Origin: CBDFFW01 sp965246945
Lineage (GTDB): Bacteria; Pseudomonadota; Alphaproteobacteria; UBA11073
Direction: 5' to 3'
NCBI GenBank assembly: GCA_965246945.1
Contig: CBDFFW010000002.1
Coordinates: forward strand, 62,001 to 126,000
DNA length: 64,000 nucleotides
In this document: one piece after another, positions 12,408 to 20,699 of the stretch
Position numbering within the stretch: position 1 is the stretch's first letter
Layout of the letters: every line of letters begins with the position of its first letter
Made by a program: the position numbers and the translations under genes
The notes under the pieces: generated by a model
What the model saw: the letters and a program-made list of their open reading frames with translations, nothing else
Databases searched by the model: none
What the model was told of the DNA's origin: nothing

Positions 12408-13288
12408 TCAATATGGCCAGTACCAAGCTCGGATTGATACCGTTGCTCGCTAATGCCTGCCGATAAATGGGTCAGTATTTCGCTCGGGGCATTTCCTTTC
12501 ACATAATAATCCAAAAATGCGCGGCTGTAAGCAGTGATGGCTGTTTGCTGAGCTTGTAATTGCGCTTCAGTTAAATCTTTTTGGACAGAACCATCATTGG
12601 TCCAGGCATAATGATCTGCCCCAGTAAATTCGACATAATATTTCGGCGCTGGTGCCAAAGCATAGATACCGAGAAAACGGTTTAAATAGGGCGTGATGTC
12701 AAGATCCCGCGTGCCGCCCTGCAGCATCACCGGCGCTTTGATCTGCCCTAATTTGCCTTGCAGCCAAAATGGCATGGCATAAGGCGACATCGCAAGTACT
12801 GCTTTGATACCAGGCTGTTGCCAGCTTGACCAACCACCGGCCAAGCCCATAACTGTATAACCGCCCAGCGAATGACCGATTAAACCAAGCTTGGTAAAAT
12901 CAATTTTATTTTTAAATTTCGGACTATTTTTAAGGGCTTGCAACACGGCCACAATATCATCGCGGCGGTCGCTATAGGTCTTATCATGCCAGGCAAATGG
13001 TTGATCAAAACTGGTAGCCGGTAAGCTGCGGGTCCTATTCGTATGGCATAACGCATCCGCATGATTTGGCGCAAAAACCCAATAACCCGCTGCTGCCAAT
13101 TGCTCCATCAAAAAACGCGTTTGATCGCCGCAGCCACCAAAGCCATGCGAGAAAATTAAAATGGGTGCGGGTTTCTCGCTCGCTGGTGACCAGTAATAAA
13201 CATGCCGGCCACCTAAATCAGTTTCCTGCAACGCCGCATATGCACCCCAATTAAAGAATAACAAACAGCCAAAGAGCAAATAACGCAT
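12386..13288 (-). CDS. Secreted alpha/beta hydrolase (PAF-acetylhydrolase/dienelactone hydrolase-like), paralogue 1
   Basis: A 300-residue alpha/beta hydrolase with a signal peptide (about residues 1-18), so probably periplasmic. The oxyanion region PILIFSHGFGGCGDQTRFL (near residue 41) and the nucleophile elbow GLIGHSLGGYTVMGLAGG (GxSxG with Ser near residue 146) are clear. Asp in GGTRDLDITPYL and His in TGADHYAWT complete a Ser-Asp-His triad. Substrate is unknown; esterase activity is likely. It is a tandem paralogue of the next gene upstream (13300-14199), 11 bases away, and the two probably form an operon. Its 3' end overlaps mrr on the other strand. Confidence 0.85.
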   Translation of the reverse strand: MRYLLFGCLLFFNWGAYAALQETDLGGRHVYYWSPASEKPAPILIFSHGFGGCGDQTRFLMEQLAAAGYWVFAPNHADALCHTNRTRSLPATSFDQPFAWHDKTYSDRRDDIVAVLQALKNSPKFKNKIDFTKLGLIGHSLGGYTVMGLAGGWSSWQQPGIKAVLAMSPYAMPFWLQGKLGQIKAPVMLQGGTRDLDITPYLNRFLGIYALAPAPKYYVEFTGADHYAWTNDGSVQKDLTEAQLQAQQTAITAYSRAFLDYYVKGNAPSEILTHLSAGISEQRYQSELGTGHIDQKSFSK

Positions 13289-13299
13289 GTGCTAGTCAT

Positions 13300-14199
13300 T
13301 TAACGCTGGGTTTGGCTTTGTACTGTTGTTTGCGGCAAATCATCTATAGTGGCGGTACCTGTTTTATTATCAAACCGTAACGCGCTGATGCCTTTTACCG
13401 GTGTGGTTAGGATGGCATCATCCGGCATGCCGCGGACATACCGATCAAAAAAGGCCAGCGCATATTGGTTCATTAAATCATGTTGTGCACCGTTTATATC
13501 GGTCCAACCGAAATGGCCGGCACCTTCAAAATTAACCAAATATTTGGGCGTCGGCGATTGGTCATAAACACCATCTTTGCGCATTAAATAAGGCGTTAAA
13601 TCACTATCGCGCGTGCCGCCCTGATACATCACCGGCGCAGTCAATCTTTTTAAATTACCCCTTTTCCAATATGGCGTGGCATAGGGTGATAGCGCCAACA
13701 CCGCCTTGATTCCTGGCATTTGCCATTCCGGCCAGCCGCCAGCCAAGCCTAATACTGTATAACCGCCCAGCGAATGGCCGGCCAAGCCCAACTGCGTAAA
13801 ATCGATTTTGTCTTTAAAGCGTGGATCTTTTTTAATCGCCGCTAAAATCGCCCGAATATCATTGCGCCGATCAACATAGGTGCTGGCTTGCCATGCTTCG
13901 GGCGTGTTGAAATCGACCATCGCTTTGCTGCGGCCAATATCCAGCAAACGGCAGCTGGCATCTTTATGATCCGGCGCAAAAACCCAATAACCATGCGCGG
14001 CCAGTGCAGAAGTTAAAAACGTGGATTGCTCGGCGCAGCCGGTAAACCCATGCGAAAAGATAATAATTGGTGCTTTGGTAATGCTGGTTTGCTCAGGCGG
14101 CCAATAAACGACACGGCGACCAGCAATCACTGTTTCCTGCTGGGCAGCTAAAACGGGCAAGGTAAACGACAACAAAATCAACAAAAACAGATAACGCAT
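13300..14199 (-). CDS. Secreted alpha/beta hydrolase, paralogue 2
   Basis: A 299-residue protein closely resembling the adjacent 12386-13288 product along its whole length. It has a signal peptide (about residues 1-18, ending PVLAAQQ), IIIFSHGFTGCAEQSTFLTS as oxyanion region, AGHSLGGYTVLGLAGG as nucleophile elbow, GGTRDSDLTPYLM with the Asp and GAGHFGWTD with the His. The pair arose by tandem duplication and has since diverged, mostly in the lid and C-terminal tail. It is first in the likely two-gene operon. A GNAT gene diverges 51 bases upstream. Confidence 0.85.
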   Translation of the reverse strand: MRYLFLLILLSFTLPVLAAQQETVIAGRRVVYWPPEQTSITKAPIIIFSHGFTGCAEQSTFLTSALAAHGYWVFAPDHKDASCRLLDIGRSKAMVDFNTPEAWQASTYVDRRNDIRAILAAIKKDPRFKDKIDFTQLGLAGHSLGGYTVLGLAGGWPEWQMPGIKAVLALSPYATPYWKRGNLKRLTAPVMYQGGTRDSDLTPYLMRKDGVYDQSPTPKYLVNFEGAGHFGWTDINGAQHDLMNQYALAFFDRYVRGMPDDAILTTPVKGISALRFDNKTGTATIDDLPQTTVQSQTQR

Positions 14200-14250
14200 C
14201 TTGTTTACATAGCAGTTTAAAACATAAAAGAAAGCGATTAAACTGCCGCC

Positions 14251-14832
14251 ATGGAAACAGATTTCCCCGACCGTTTAGCAAATGATTATGTGGCATTGGA
14301 AGCTCTGCATGAAGGGCATCGCGAACCCTTGCGTGCCTTGGTGGATGATCCTGCTATTTGGCAATATTTTCCGCTGCGCGGCGACGGTGTTTATTGGGAT
14401 ATCATGTTTGACCGCCGTTTAGCCGAACATACGAATAGCCATTTGCGCGTTTTCACCGTGCGGGATTTAACCAGCAATAAATTGGTTGGACAAACCTGTT
14501 TTTTAAATATTTCACCGGAAAATAGCCGCTTGGAAATTGGCGGCACCTGGTATATCCCGGCCGCCCAGGGCAGCAAGGTAAATCCCGCCTGCAAATTATT
14601 ATTGTTGGAAGCGGCCTTTGCTGCCGGCGCCAAGCGGGTGGAATTTAAAACCGATGCGCGCAATTTGGCCGCGCGCCAGGGCATTTTAAAATTAGGTACG
14701 GTAGAAGAAGGCACCTTGCGTGCCCATATGCTGATGTGGGACGGCCATCAACGCGATACGATTTATTACAGCATCCTGCAACCCGAATGGCCCGCCGTGA
14801 AAGCGAAACTACAAGAAAGATTAGCGGCGTGA
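14251..14832 (+). CDS. GNAT family N-acetyltransferase (RimJ/RimL-like)
   Basis: A 193-residue acetyl-CoA-dependent acyltransferase of the RimJ/RimL type. Visible features are VALEALHEGHREPLRALVDD at the N-terminus, the central strand RLEIGGTWYIPAAQGSKVNP that precedes the CoA-binding loop, KRVEFKTDARNLAARQGILK (the typical K.D..N..S/AR.A..KLG element) and a C-terminal tail. Members often acetylate protein N-termini or small amines; the substrate is not deducible. It shares a GTGA overlap with the next acetyltransferase, so the two are translationally coupled. Confidence 0.85.
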   Translation: METDFPDRLANDYVALEALHEGHREPLRALVDDPAIWQYFPLRGDGVYWDIMFDRRLAEHTNSHLRVFTVRDLTSNKLVGQTCFLNISPENSRLEIGGTWYIPAAQGSKVNPACKLLLLEAAFAAGAKRVEFKTDARNLAARQGILKLGTVEEGTLRAHMLMWDGHQRDTIYYSILQPEWPAVKAKLQERLAA

Positions 14833-15278
14833 GTTTGCAACCCATCACCAAAAATGATGTGCCAGCAGTAATTGCTATGGTGGCTGATTTAGCTGCCTGG
14901 CATAATGAGCAATCGCAGTTAAAAGTGGAAACTGTAGAGCGCTATGTGCTGGGCCAACCTGCTTGGGCGGAGTTTTATATTTGGCTGGAAGCCGGCCAGC
15001 CTGTTGGTTTTATTGGCGGTTACAACGCATTCGATACGCCCAAAGGCAAACCGTTTTTTGAAGCGGAAACATTGTTTGTGAAAGCAGATCAGCGCGGCCG
15101 CAATATTGGACGTAAAATGCTTACCGCCTTGGCAATGCTGAAATTTTCACAAGGAGCACAGTTAATCAAACTGGGCGTGCGTAAAAGTAATGATACCGCA
15201 GTAGCTTTTTACCAGGCAATAGGCTGCGAATTAAAAGATCGCGGCGATAGCTACAGGGTTTATTTATATCCTAATTGA
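14829..15278 (+). CDS. GNAT family N-acetyltransferase
   Basis: A 149-residue single-domain acetyltransferase. The start is taken as GTG 14829, whose GTGA overlaps the stop of the previous gene; the frame continues upstream, but those residues are out of register with the family. The core includes PITKNDVPAVIAMVADLAAW, AETLFVKADQRGRNIGRKML (the QxxGxG/A acetyl-CoA pyrophosphate loop, here QRGRNIG) and LGVRKSNDTAVAFYQAIGC. The substrate is unknown. Unlike the upstream RimJ-like gene it belongs to the more general Acetyltransf_1 group, so the pair is not a simple duplication. Confidence 0.85.
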   Translation: MSLQPITKNDVPAVIAMVADLAAWHNEQSQLKVETVERYVLGQPAWAEFYIWLEAGQPVGFIGGYNAFDTPKGKPFFEAETLFVKADQRGRNIGRKMLTALAMLKFSQGAQLIKLGVRKSNDTAVAFYQAIGCELKDRGDSYRVYLYPN

Positions 15279-15299
15279 TAGTGACAGGATTTGAAGCGG

Positions 15300-15773
15300 C
15301 TAATTTGGTATAATAGTATGTACTTCATCAAGGCCTAAAGATTCAAAGCGAGTTCGCATAATTTCAATGGCATTTTCATCGATCACCAAAGCATCTTCAG
15401 GTAGATTTTGAGTGCGCTGTAAAACACGTGCACGCATAAGTTCTTCAGAACATTTTAAATAAATTAATTCACATTCAGCATGCCAAAGCTCTGCTTTTTC
15501 GCGTGCAGTATTACGGTCCGCCCGTTGCCAGAAACCAAAATCTAAAATAACGTCTTTTTCACTTTGTAAGAAAACTTCAGCAAGCTCCCAGATTAATGTA
15601 CGGATGCGCTGATCATATTCGGCAAACATATCGGCAGCGGGATTACTGCCATAAAGTCTTACTATCCACTCATCGGGACTAAAACGTATAGCGCCTGTTT
15701 CACTTGCTAATTCTTTCGCATAAGTCGTTTTACCAGCACCCACAAAACCATATAACAAATATAATTTCGCCAT
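15300..15773 (-). CDS. P-loop ATPase/kinase of the AAA_33 (zeta-like) type
   Basis: A 157-residue nucleotide-binding protein. Walker A is LYGFVGAGKTTYAKELA (residues about 7-23), followed by FSPDEW and VILDFGFWQRADRN, the arrangement of small-molecule kinases and zeta-toxin-like P-loop proteins that phosphorylate sugars, antibiotics or nucleotide sugars. The substrate is not evident. It begins 3 bases after the stop of the haem-oxygenase-like gene, so it is the last member of the minus-strand cluster 18333-15300. No antitoxin-like gene is next to it, so a zeta toxin role is unlikely. Confidence 0.75.
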   Translation of the reverse strand: MAKLYLLYGFVGAGKTTYAKELASETGAIRFSPDEWIVRLYGSNPAADMFAEYDQRIRTLIWELAEVFLQSEKDVILDFGFWQRADRNTAREKAELWHAECELIYLKCSEELMRARVLQRTQNLPEDALVIDENAIEIMRTRFESLGLDEVHTIIPN

Positions 15774-15776
15774 TAA

Positions 15777-16571
15777 TTAAGCTGCAATCGGTGTTGTTTG
15801 TGTGAGCGCCAAGGTTTCCATATCGGCAAAAAATTGCTGGCGGGCAGCCATGATTTGATCGGCACCGGTTTTAATGGATTGCAAGGCAGCCGCGTCTTCT
15901 GCAAAGGGGATCAGCGCATAAAATAAATCTTTGGCGTGATGCGCGGCATCGTGATGAATATGGTCGACCAGATAACGGCGCGCTTTATGTTGAGCAGCGT
16001 TGCCGCCCGCGCTGATATCAAAATGTTCAGGATACTGTTTTTCTAACCCATGCAACAAAAACGTATATTCATGGGGAATGGTGACTTCCAGTGCCAGCAA
16101 TGCGCCGGCCATCGCCAGATAATCACCGCGATCAATTAAAGATTTTAAGGTCTCACGATAAAGACACGTGCCATTTAGTTCGGCCGGACCGGCGCCCAAT
16201 AAATGCTCACGGGTAACCTGCATGGCCGCGTAATAATCCAAGCGCCAGCTTTCGTGGCTACCAGCAGCGGGATCGCTAAGCCCCATTTCATCATCAAAAT
16301 TTAGTTGGACGACACGGCCAATTTCAGCAAATTCGGCATTGTCTTTGCCTTGCACAATCATTGCTTCCAGCAATGGCACAAAATATTGCGACATCTGATA
16401 ACGCTCGCGCGCAAAGCGCGGCCATAGGGCGGGATTAACCGTGCCGGTTTTGGCCCGTTGCAAAAACGGATAATTGCGCACGCCGCGAATATGCGGATTG
16501 GTGATTTGCGTGAGCGCTAAGGGAATACGATCCACAGTTGGCCTATAATCAATTATACCACTTGCAACCAT
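15777..16571 (-). CDS. Iron-containing redox enzyme, haem-oxygenase-like fold
   Basis: A 264-residue all-helical protein resembling the PqqC/TenA/CADD superfamily of haem-oxygenase-like diiron oxidases. Candidate metal ligands are the Glu/His set in FDDEMGLSDPAAGSHESW (about residues 92-109), the Glu and His of LEVTIPHEY (about 162-170), and DHIHHDAAHHAKDL (about 200-213). Members oxidatively cleave amino or fatty acids or make cofactors; the substrate here is unknown. It lies 30 bases downstream of a ferredoxin/flavodoxin-NADP reductase, which could supply its electrons, and 3 bases upstream of a small kinase. That neighbourhood suggests a redox-driven oxidase operon, by inference. Confidence 0.75.
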   Translation of the reverse strand: MVASGIIDYRPTVDRIPLALTQITNPHIRGVRNYPFLQRAKTGTVNPALWPRFARERYQMSQYFVPLLEAMIVQGKDNAEFAEIGRVVQLNFDDEMGLSDPAAGSHESWRLDYYAAMQVTREHLLGAGPAELNGTCLYRETLKSLIDRGDYLAMAGALLALEVTIPHEYTFLLHGLEKQYPEHFDISAGGNAAQHKARRYLVDHIHHDAAHHAKDLFYALIPFAEDAAALQSIKTGADQIMAARQQFFADMETLALTQTTPIAA

Positions 16572-16601
16572 TAATGTCTTGTTTTTTGGCTGACCGCTAA
16601 A

Positions 16602-17624
16602 CTAAGCGGCTTTCTTGGGGCTATCGCCTGGCACGCCTAAACTGGTGGAATAGCTGAAATGAAAGGCCTGTTCAGGGTAAATATGGTGCCGTACCGCATG
16701 GGCGGCGAGCGCCGCTTCGCTAAACCCGCATAAAATCAGCTTCAATTTATTGGGGTAGGCGGAAACATCACCAATTGCGAAAATGCCAGCTGCGCTGGTG
16801 GCACTGGTGGTGGGATCGACCGCAATCTGGTGTTTGTCTAAATTCAAACCCCATTCTGCGATCGGCCCTAAATCGGCGGAAAGGCCGAAAAAGGCCAGTA
16901 AATGATCGGCTTCTTGAATCCTACTTTTCCCATCGAGATCGACAAATTCAACGGCAGTCAATTGCGGCGCGGTGCCATGCAATGCTTGTAGTTGGTAAGG
17001 GATTACCATTTCAATTTTGCCGCTGGCGGCTAACGCTTCCAATTGCGCCACACTTTCGGGTGCCGCGCGAAATTTATCGCGGCGATGCACGAAGTAAATT
17101 TTTTCGGCCAGTGGTGCCAAATTAATCGCCCAATCCACCGCGCTATCGCCGCCACCGGCAATTACCAACCGCTTTCCCGCAAAATCTGCCTGGCGCTGCA
17201 CATAATAATGCACGGAAGTTTGCTCGTAAGCTTCAATCCCAGCTAATGGCGGGCGGTTGGGACCAAAGGCACCGCTGCCTGCCGCAATAATCACTGCGCG
17301 GCATAAAATTTGCGCGCCTGTACTCGTACTAATCTCAAAATCATGGCCTGTACGGCGTAAACCGGTGACCTGTTGATTGAGCAGATAGGTCGGCGCATAT
17401 GGTTCATTCTGCGTAACCAATTGCCCAATTAAAGCACCTGCCAAAATTTTAGGATAGGCTGGAATATCGTAAATCGGTTTTTCCGGATACAGCGCACTGC
17501 ATTGCCCACCAACACTCGGCAGCGCGTCAATCACCACGCATTTAAGGCCCAGCATGCCAAGTTGAAACACGGCAAATAACCCGCTGGGTCCCGCGCCAAT
17601 AATTGCTACATCCGCATTATGCAT
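16602..17624 (-). CDS. Ferredoxin/flavodoxin-NADP+ reductase, thioredoxin reductase-like (FNR2 type)
   Basis: A 340-residue flavoprotein with FAD-binding VAIIGAGPSGLFAVFQLGML at the N-terminus, an NADPH-binding motif LVIAGGGDSAVDWAINLAP mid-protein and the C-terminal FAD motif GIFAIGDVSAYPNKLKL. It lacks the CxxC redox centre of thioredoxin reductase and keeps GGQCSALYPEKPIYDIPA, both typical of YumC-like ferredoxin-NADP reductases. The ATG at 17624 is chosen: it overlaps the nth stop by 8 bases, while the nine upstream codons have no family counterpart. It probably donates or recovers electrons through ferredoxin, perhaps to the oxidase encoded next. Confidence 0.9.
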   Translation of the reverse strand: MHNADVAIIGAGPSGLFAVFQLGMLGLKCVVIDALPSVGGQCSALYPEKPIYDIPAYPKILAGALIGQLVTQNEPYAPTYLLNQQVTGLRRTGHDFEISTSTGAQILCRAVIIAAGSGAFGPNRPPLAGIEAYEQTSVHYYVQRQADFAGKRLVIAGGGDSAVDWAINLAPLAEKIYFVHRRDKFRAAPESVAQLEALAASGKIEMVIPYQLQALHGTAPQLTAVEFVDLDGKSRIQEADHLLAFFGLSADLGPIAEWGLNLDKHQIAVDPTTSATSAAGIFAIGDVSAYPNKLKLILCGFSEAALAAHAVRHHIYPEQAFHFSYSTSLGVPGDSPKKAA

Positions 17625-18333
17625 TATTTTTTTTAGCAGTAATTTTACCATTTGTCGAAATCTTCAATGGTTTTTCTGGTGGTAAAACCATCGTTTTACC
17701 CGGATATAAACACCATTGTCGGATCGGGCAAACTGGGCATTTGGGCGTGCGGGCCACGCAAATATAACGGCCATGCAAAATCAGCAGATGATGGGCATGG
17801 CCCATAAATTCTTTCGGAACCCGCTGCATCAGCAAATTTTCCACCTTGCGCACATCATCGCCTGGCGCAATGCCAGTGCGGTTGCTGACGCGGAACACAT
17901 GCGTATCCACGGCCATGGTTGGTTCCCCAAACACCACATTCAACACCACATTGGCGGTTTTGCGGCCGACACCTGGCAGCGCTTCCAAGGCAGCGCGGTC
18001 ATGCGGCACGCTGCCTTGATGTTGATCAACCAGTAGGCGGCTCAGCGCCAACACATTTTTGGCTTTGGTCGGCGAGAAATTAACGCCTTTAATATATGCT
18101 AGTAATTCTTCGAAGCCAAGTTTCAGCATTTGTTGGGGTGTATCATATTTTTTAAACAATTCTGCTGTCGCTTTATTCACGCCTTTATCGGTCATCTGCG
18201 CAGACAGCACCACGGCGACCAGTAAGGTAAACGGCGTGATATAATTTAATTCCGTTTTCGGCGGCGCCTCATATTGCGCATTCAACGCTTTGAAACTGGC
18301 CCGCACCGCGGCAGGCGACATTAAATCAGACAT
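17617..18333 (-). CDS. nth: Endonuclease III (DNA glycosylase/AP lyase)
   Basis: Base-excision repair glycosylase acting on oxidised pyrimidines. The 238-residue product shows the helix-hairpin-helix with catalytic Lys (LEALPGVGRKTANVVLNVVF), the catalytic Asp in VDTHVFRVSNR and the C-terminal [4Fe-4S] ligand set Cys-x6-Cys-x2-Cys-x5-Cys (CVARTPKCPVCPIRQWC). The frame is open to 18435, but ATG 18333 (MSDLMSPAAV) fits the family. The stop overlaps the start of the FNR gene, so nth heads a four-gene minus-strand cluster. The divergent plus-strand Wzy-like gene starts 82 bases away. Confidence 0.95.
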   Translation of the reverse strand: MSDLMSPAAVRASFKALNAQYEAPPKTELNYITPFTLLVAVVLSAQMTDKGVNKATAELFKKYDTPQQMLKLGFEELLAYIKGVNFSPTKAKNVLALSRLLVDQHQGSVPHDRAALEALPGVGRKTANVVLNVVFGEPTMAVDTHVFRVSNRTGIAPGDDVRKVENLLMQRVPKEFMGHAHHLLILHGRYICVARTPKCPVCPIRQWCLYPGKTMVLPPEKPLKISTNGKITAKKNNA

Positions 18334-18415
18334 GCTTATTTGATGTATCGTTAAGCTGGCCAATAGACAATATCTTAGCCCATGACAGGCGGCATTATTT
18401 GCCGTAAGTAAGTTT

Positions 18416-19663
18416 GTGCAGACCATAGTGGGCAATCAATGGCGGCTTTACGCGCTTTGTACGGCGCTGGTGCTTTATGGCGCGTTCAGCTCGCCTACGC
18501 CAGATAACCCGGGCTGGGCTGAAATACTTATCGGTTTATGCCTGCTATTCGCAGTCGGCGAAGCACAATTGCTGGCCTGGGGTAGCGGTAGTGTTTTGTG
18601 GGCCGATAACTGGCGCGTTTGGCTGGGTGCATATTTACTATTGGTGCCAACTGTGATCGCAATTTTAACTGGGGTAACCCTGGCAGAAATAATCCGCGAT
18701 TTAATCCCGATGGGTTATGCGTTAATACCACTACTTATTATCCAATTACCCAAAGCAGCGTGGCGGCCATTGGCGATTGCTTTATTTATCTGCGGCGCTT
18801 TACTATCTTTAAGGTACTGGTTGATCACCGATGCCTGGCCTTTTGCCTGGCGTGCCTTGAAGCACGGCGATGATTACTTATACATTCCGCTTGAACCTGC
18901 TGTTTTATTTACCGCCTGTTTGGGGCCGTTGTGGTGCTTGCACCGTGTTTTGCAAGGACAAAACCGGTCGTTGAAAGGCAAAGATTACGGTTTAATACTG
19001 CTGGCGCTGTATAGCAGTTTTTTGGCCATGGGAGCCATGGCGGGTTTGCTGATGCGGGCCGCCTTGGCGCTAGCGTTTGTAGTGTGGCTAAGTTATGGCG
19101 TTTATCAACTGCGGCACCGCGTTGGCATTTTGATTTTCCTAAGTGCCGTTCTTATTTTCGCGCTTATCATTTTTCAGCCAGAAATTTTAAACCGTTTATG
19201 GATCCGGCTCATCATTAAAAATGAAGCAGTGGGATTCAATGCCCGCAGTGAAGAATTTAATATGGTATTGTCAACAGTCAATCAGCATCCGATCACATTT
19301 TTATTAGGCAGCGGGTGGGGCAGTACATTAATTTCGCCAGCGGTGGCCAATACTGCAGTGCATTATACACATAATGTGGTTAGCTATTTATGGGCGAAAA
19401 CCGGCTTCTTGGGCGTTACTGCTATGCTGGTTTATTTATGGACATTTTTACGACCACTATGCCGATTATACCGCTGCATATTAGGCCATGTTATGCTCGC
19501 TGCAATCCCACCATTAATTCTTGCGGTGACATTATATACTAGCTATAAATATTTGACATTTGGGATTTTATTGCTACTAATGCAATTGTTAGTTGATGCG
19601 CATCCTATTTCTCAATCGGATAGCACCGCCAGAGCGTGGGGCAACCGGCCGGCTGCTGGGTGA
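18416..19663 (+). CDS. O-antigen ligase/polymerase-like membrane protein
   Basis: A 415-residue polytopic inner-membrane protein with about ten hydrophobic segments and a larger periplasmic loop near residues 280-325 (FNARSEEFNMVLSTVNQHPI, then LLGSGWGST...HYTHNVVSYLWAKTGFLG). That loop pattern, with an Arg-Glu/His-Pro segment and an H.H/HN motif before a Gly-rich helix, is the Wzy_C/WaaL signature of enzymes that polymerise or ligate polysaccharide repeats. A GTG at 18416 is the first start. Its 3' end overlaps the next glycosyltransferase by 68 bases, so the two are co-expressed. Confidence 0.75.
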   Translation: MQTIVGNQWRLYALCTALVLYGAFSSPTPDNPGWAEILIGLCLLFAVGEAQLLAWGSGSVLWADNWRVWLGAYLLLVPTVIAILTGVTLAEIIRDLIPMGYALIPLLIIQLPKAAWRPLAIALFICGALLSLRYWLITDAWPFAWRALKHGDDYLYIPLEPAVLFTACLGPLWCLHRVLQGQNRSLKGKDYGLILLALYSSFLAMGAMAGLLMRAALALAFVVWLSYGVYQLRHRVGILIFLSAVLIFALIIFQPEILNRLWIRLIIKNEAVGFNARSEEFNMVLSTVNQHPITFLLGSGWGSTLISPAVANTAVHYTHNVVSYLWAKTGFLGVTAMLVYLWTFLRPLCRLYRCILGHVMLAAIPPLILAVTLYTSYKYLTFGILLLLMQLLVDAHPISQSDSTARAWGNRPAAG

Positions 19664-20699
19664 ATTATGCCTTGAACTTGATGCCGCTGGCTGGCAATCT
19701 AAAATCATTCATCAACGCGTTGCCACTAATTTAAAGGGCTATTTATTGGCATGGATGTTAATCGGCCTGCGCGCCATTTGTGCCAGGCGCGCGCATACCA
19801 TTGTGATTATGACTGATCCGCCCCTGCTAGTATTATGGGCACCGTTATTATGGTTACGCCACCGCGCCCGCATTATTTATTGGTGCCATGATGTCTATCC
19901 GGATTTGCTGCCGTATGTGGCATTTCCTATTATGCCATTGCTCATGGCCTGGTTGCGCAGTGCCAAGCGTTTGGCATTAAAAAACTGTGCGCAAATTGTA
20001 GCCCTTGGCCCTTGTATGTCTGATTATTTGCTACAGCACTACGAGTTACCAACAACTAAATTAAAAATCATCACCAATTGGCATAATTGTCAATTGGCAG
20101 CTAAGACTTCGGAACTCAATAGTATTAAAAATATACTAAATAATAAATTCGTTGTTTTATATGCCGGCAATTTAGGCAAACTGCATCCCTATGATCATTT
20201 TTTAGCAACAGCCCAAGCGCTGCAAAACAATCCGCAATTTCATTTTATCGTGGCTGGCTATGGGCAAGGCCGCATTGCATGTGAAACTGCTGCGGCTAAC
20301 TTGCCTAATGTTACCTTCATGCCGTTCCTCAGCGATGCGGCGGTCCAGCAATTACAGCAATTGGTCCATATTCATTGGGCCAGTTTATCAGCGGCGGCCA
20401 CGCAACTGGCCGTGCCGGTGAAAGCCATGGCGGCCTTTGCAGCGCAGCGCCCACTAATCTGGGACGGCGCTGCCCATGCCACCACCGCGCAAATGGTTGC
20501 CGAATACCAAGCTGGCGTTTGCATTTCAGGTGCAGCCGATGCGGTCGAGAAGTTACAATTTTGGTATCACAATCCGGTTAGCTATGCCTTGGCTTGCCAA
20601 GGCGCACGCCAGGCGCATGAAAGGCATCACCCGCAACAACAATGGTACCAATGGCAAGTCCTGCTAAATACGCCACATCCAGTAGCCAAAGCAGCTTGA
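19596..20699 (+). CDS. Glycosyltransferase family 4
   Basis: A 367-residue GT-B fold glycosyltransferase. The N-terminal half has MRILFLNRIAPPERGATGRL and TIVIMTDPPLLVLWAPLLWL, the latter followed by IIYWCHDVYPDLLPY as in WbuB-like enzymes. The C-terminal half has FVVLYAGNLGKLHPYDHFL and FHFIVAGYGQGR; the expected EGLP-type donor motif is weak (PVKAMAAFAAQRPLIW), which is somewhat degenerate. TTG 19593 precedes ATG 19596; the ATG is used. It probably adds a sugar to a lipid-linked repeat unit at the cytoplasmic face. It overlaps the Wzy-like gene upstream and shares TGATG with the Wzz-like gene downstream. Confidence 0.85.
   Translation: MRILFLNRIAPPERGATGRLLGELCLELDAAGWQSKIIHQRVATNLKGYLLAWMLIGLRAICARRAHTIVIMTDPPLLVLWAPLLWLRHRARIIYWCHDVYPDLLPYVAFPIMPLLMAWLRSAKRLALKNCAQIVALGPCMSDYLLQHYELPTTKLKIITNWHNCQLAAKTSELNSIKNILNNKFVVLYAGNLGKLHPYDHFLATAQALQNNPQFHFIVAGYGQGRIACETAAANLPNVTFMPFLSDAAVQQLQQLVHIHWASLSAAATQLAVPVKAMAAFAAQRPLIWDGAAHATTAQMVAEYQAGVCISGAADAVEKLQFWYHNPVSYALACQGARQAHERHHPQQQWYQWQVLLNTPHPVAKAA

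Noticed and set aside
15300..15773. P-loop kinase considered as a zeta toxin
   Set aside because: No epsilon-type antitoxin is adjacent, and it is linked to a redox operon instead.
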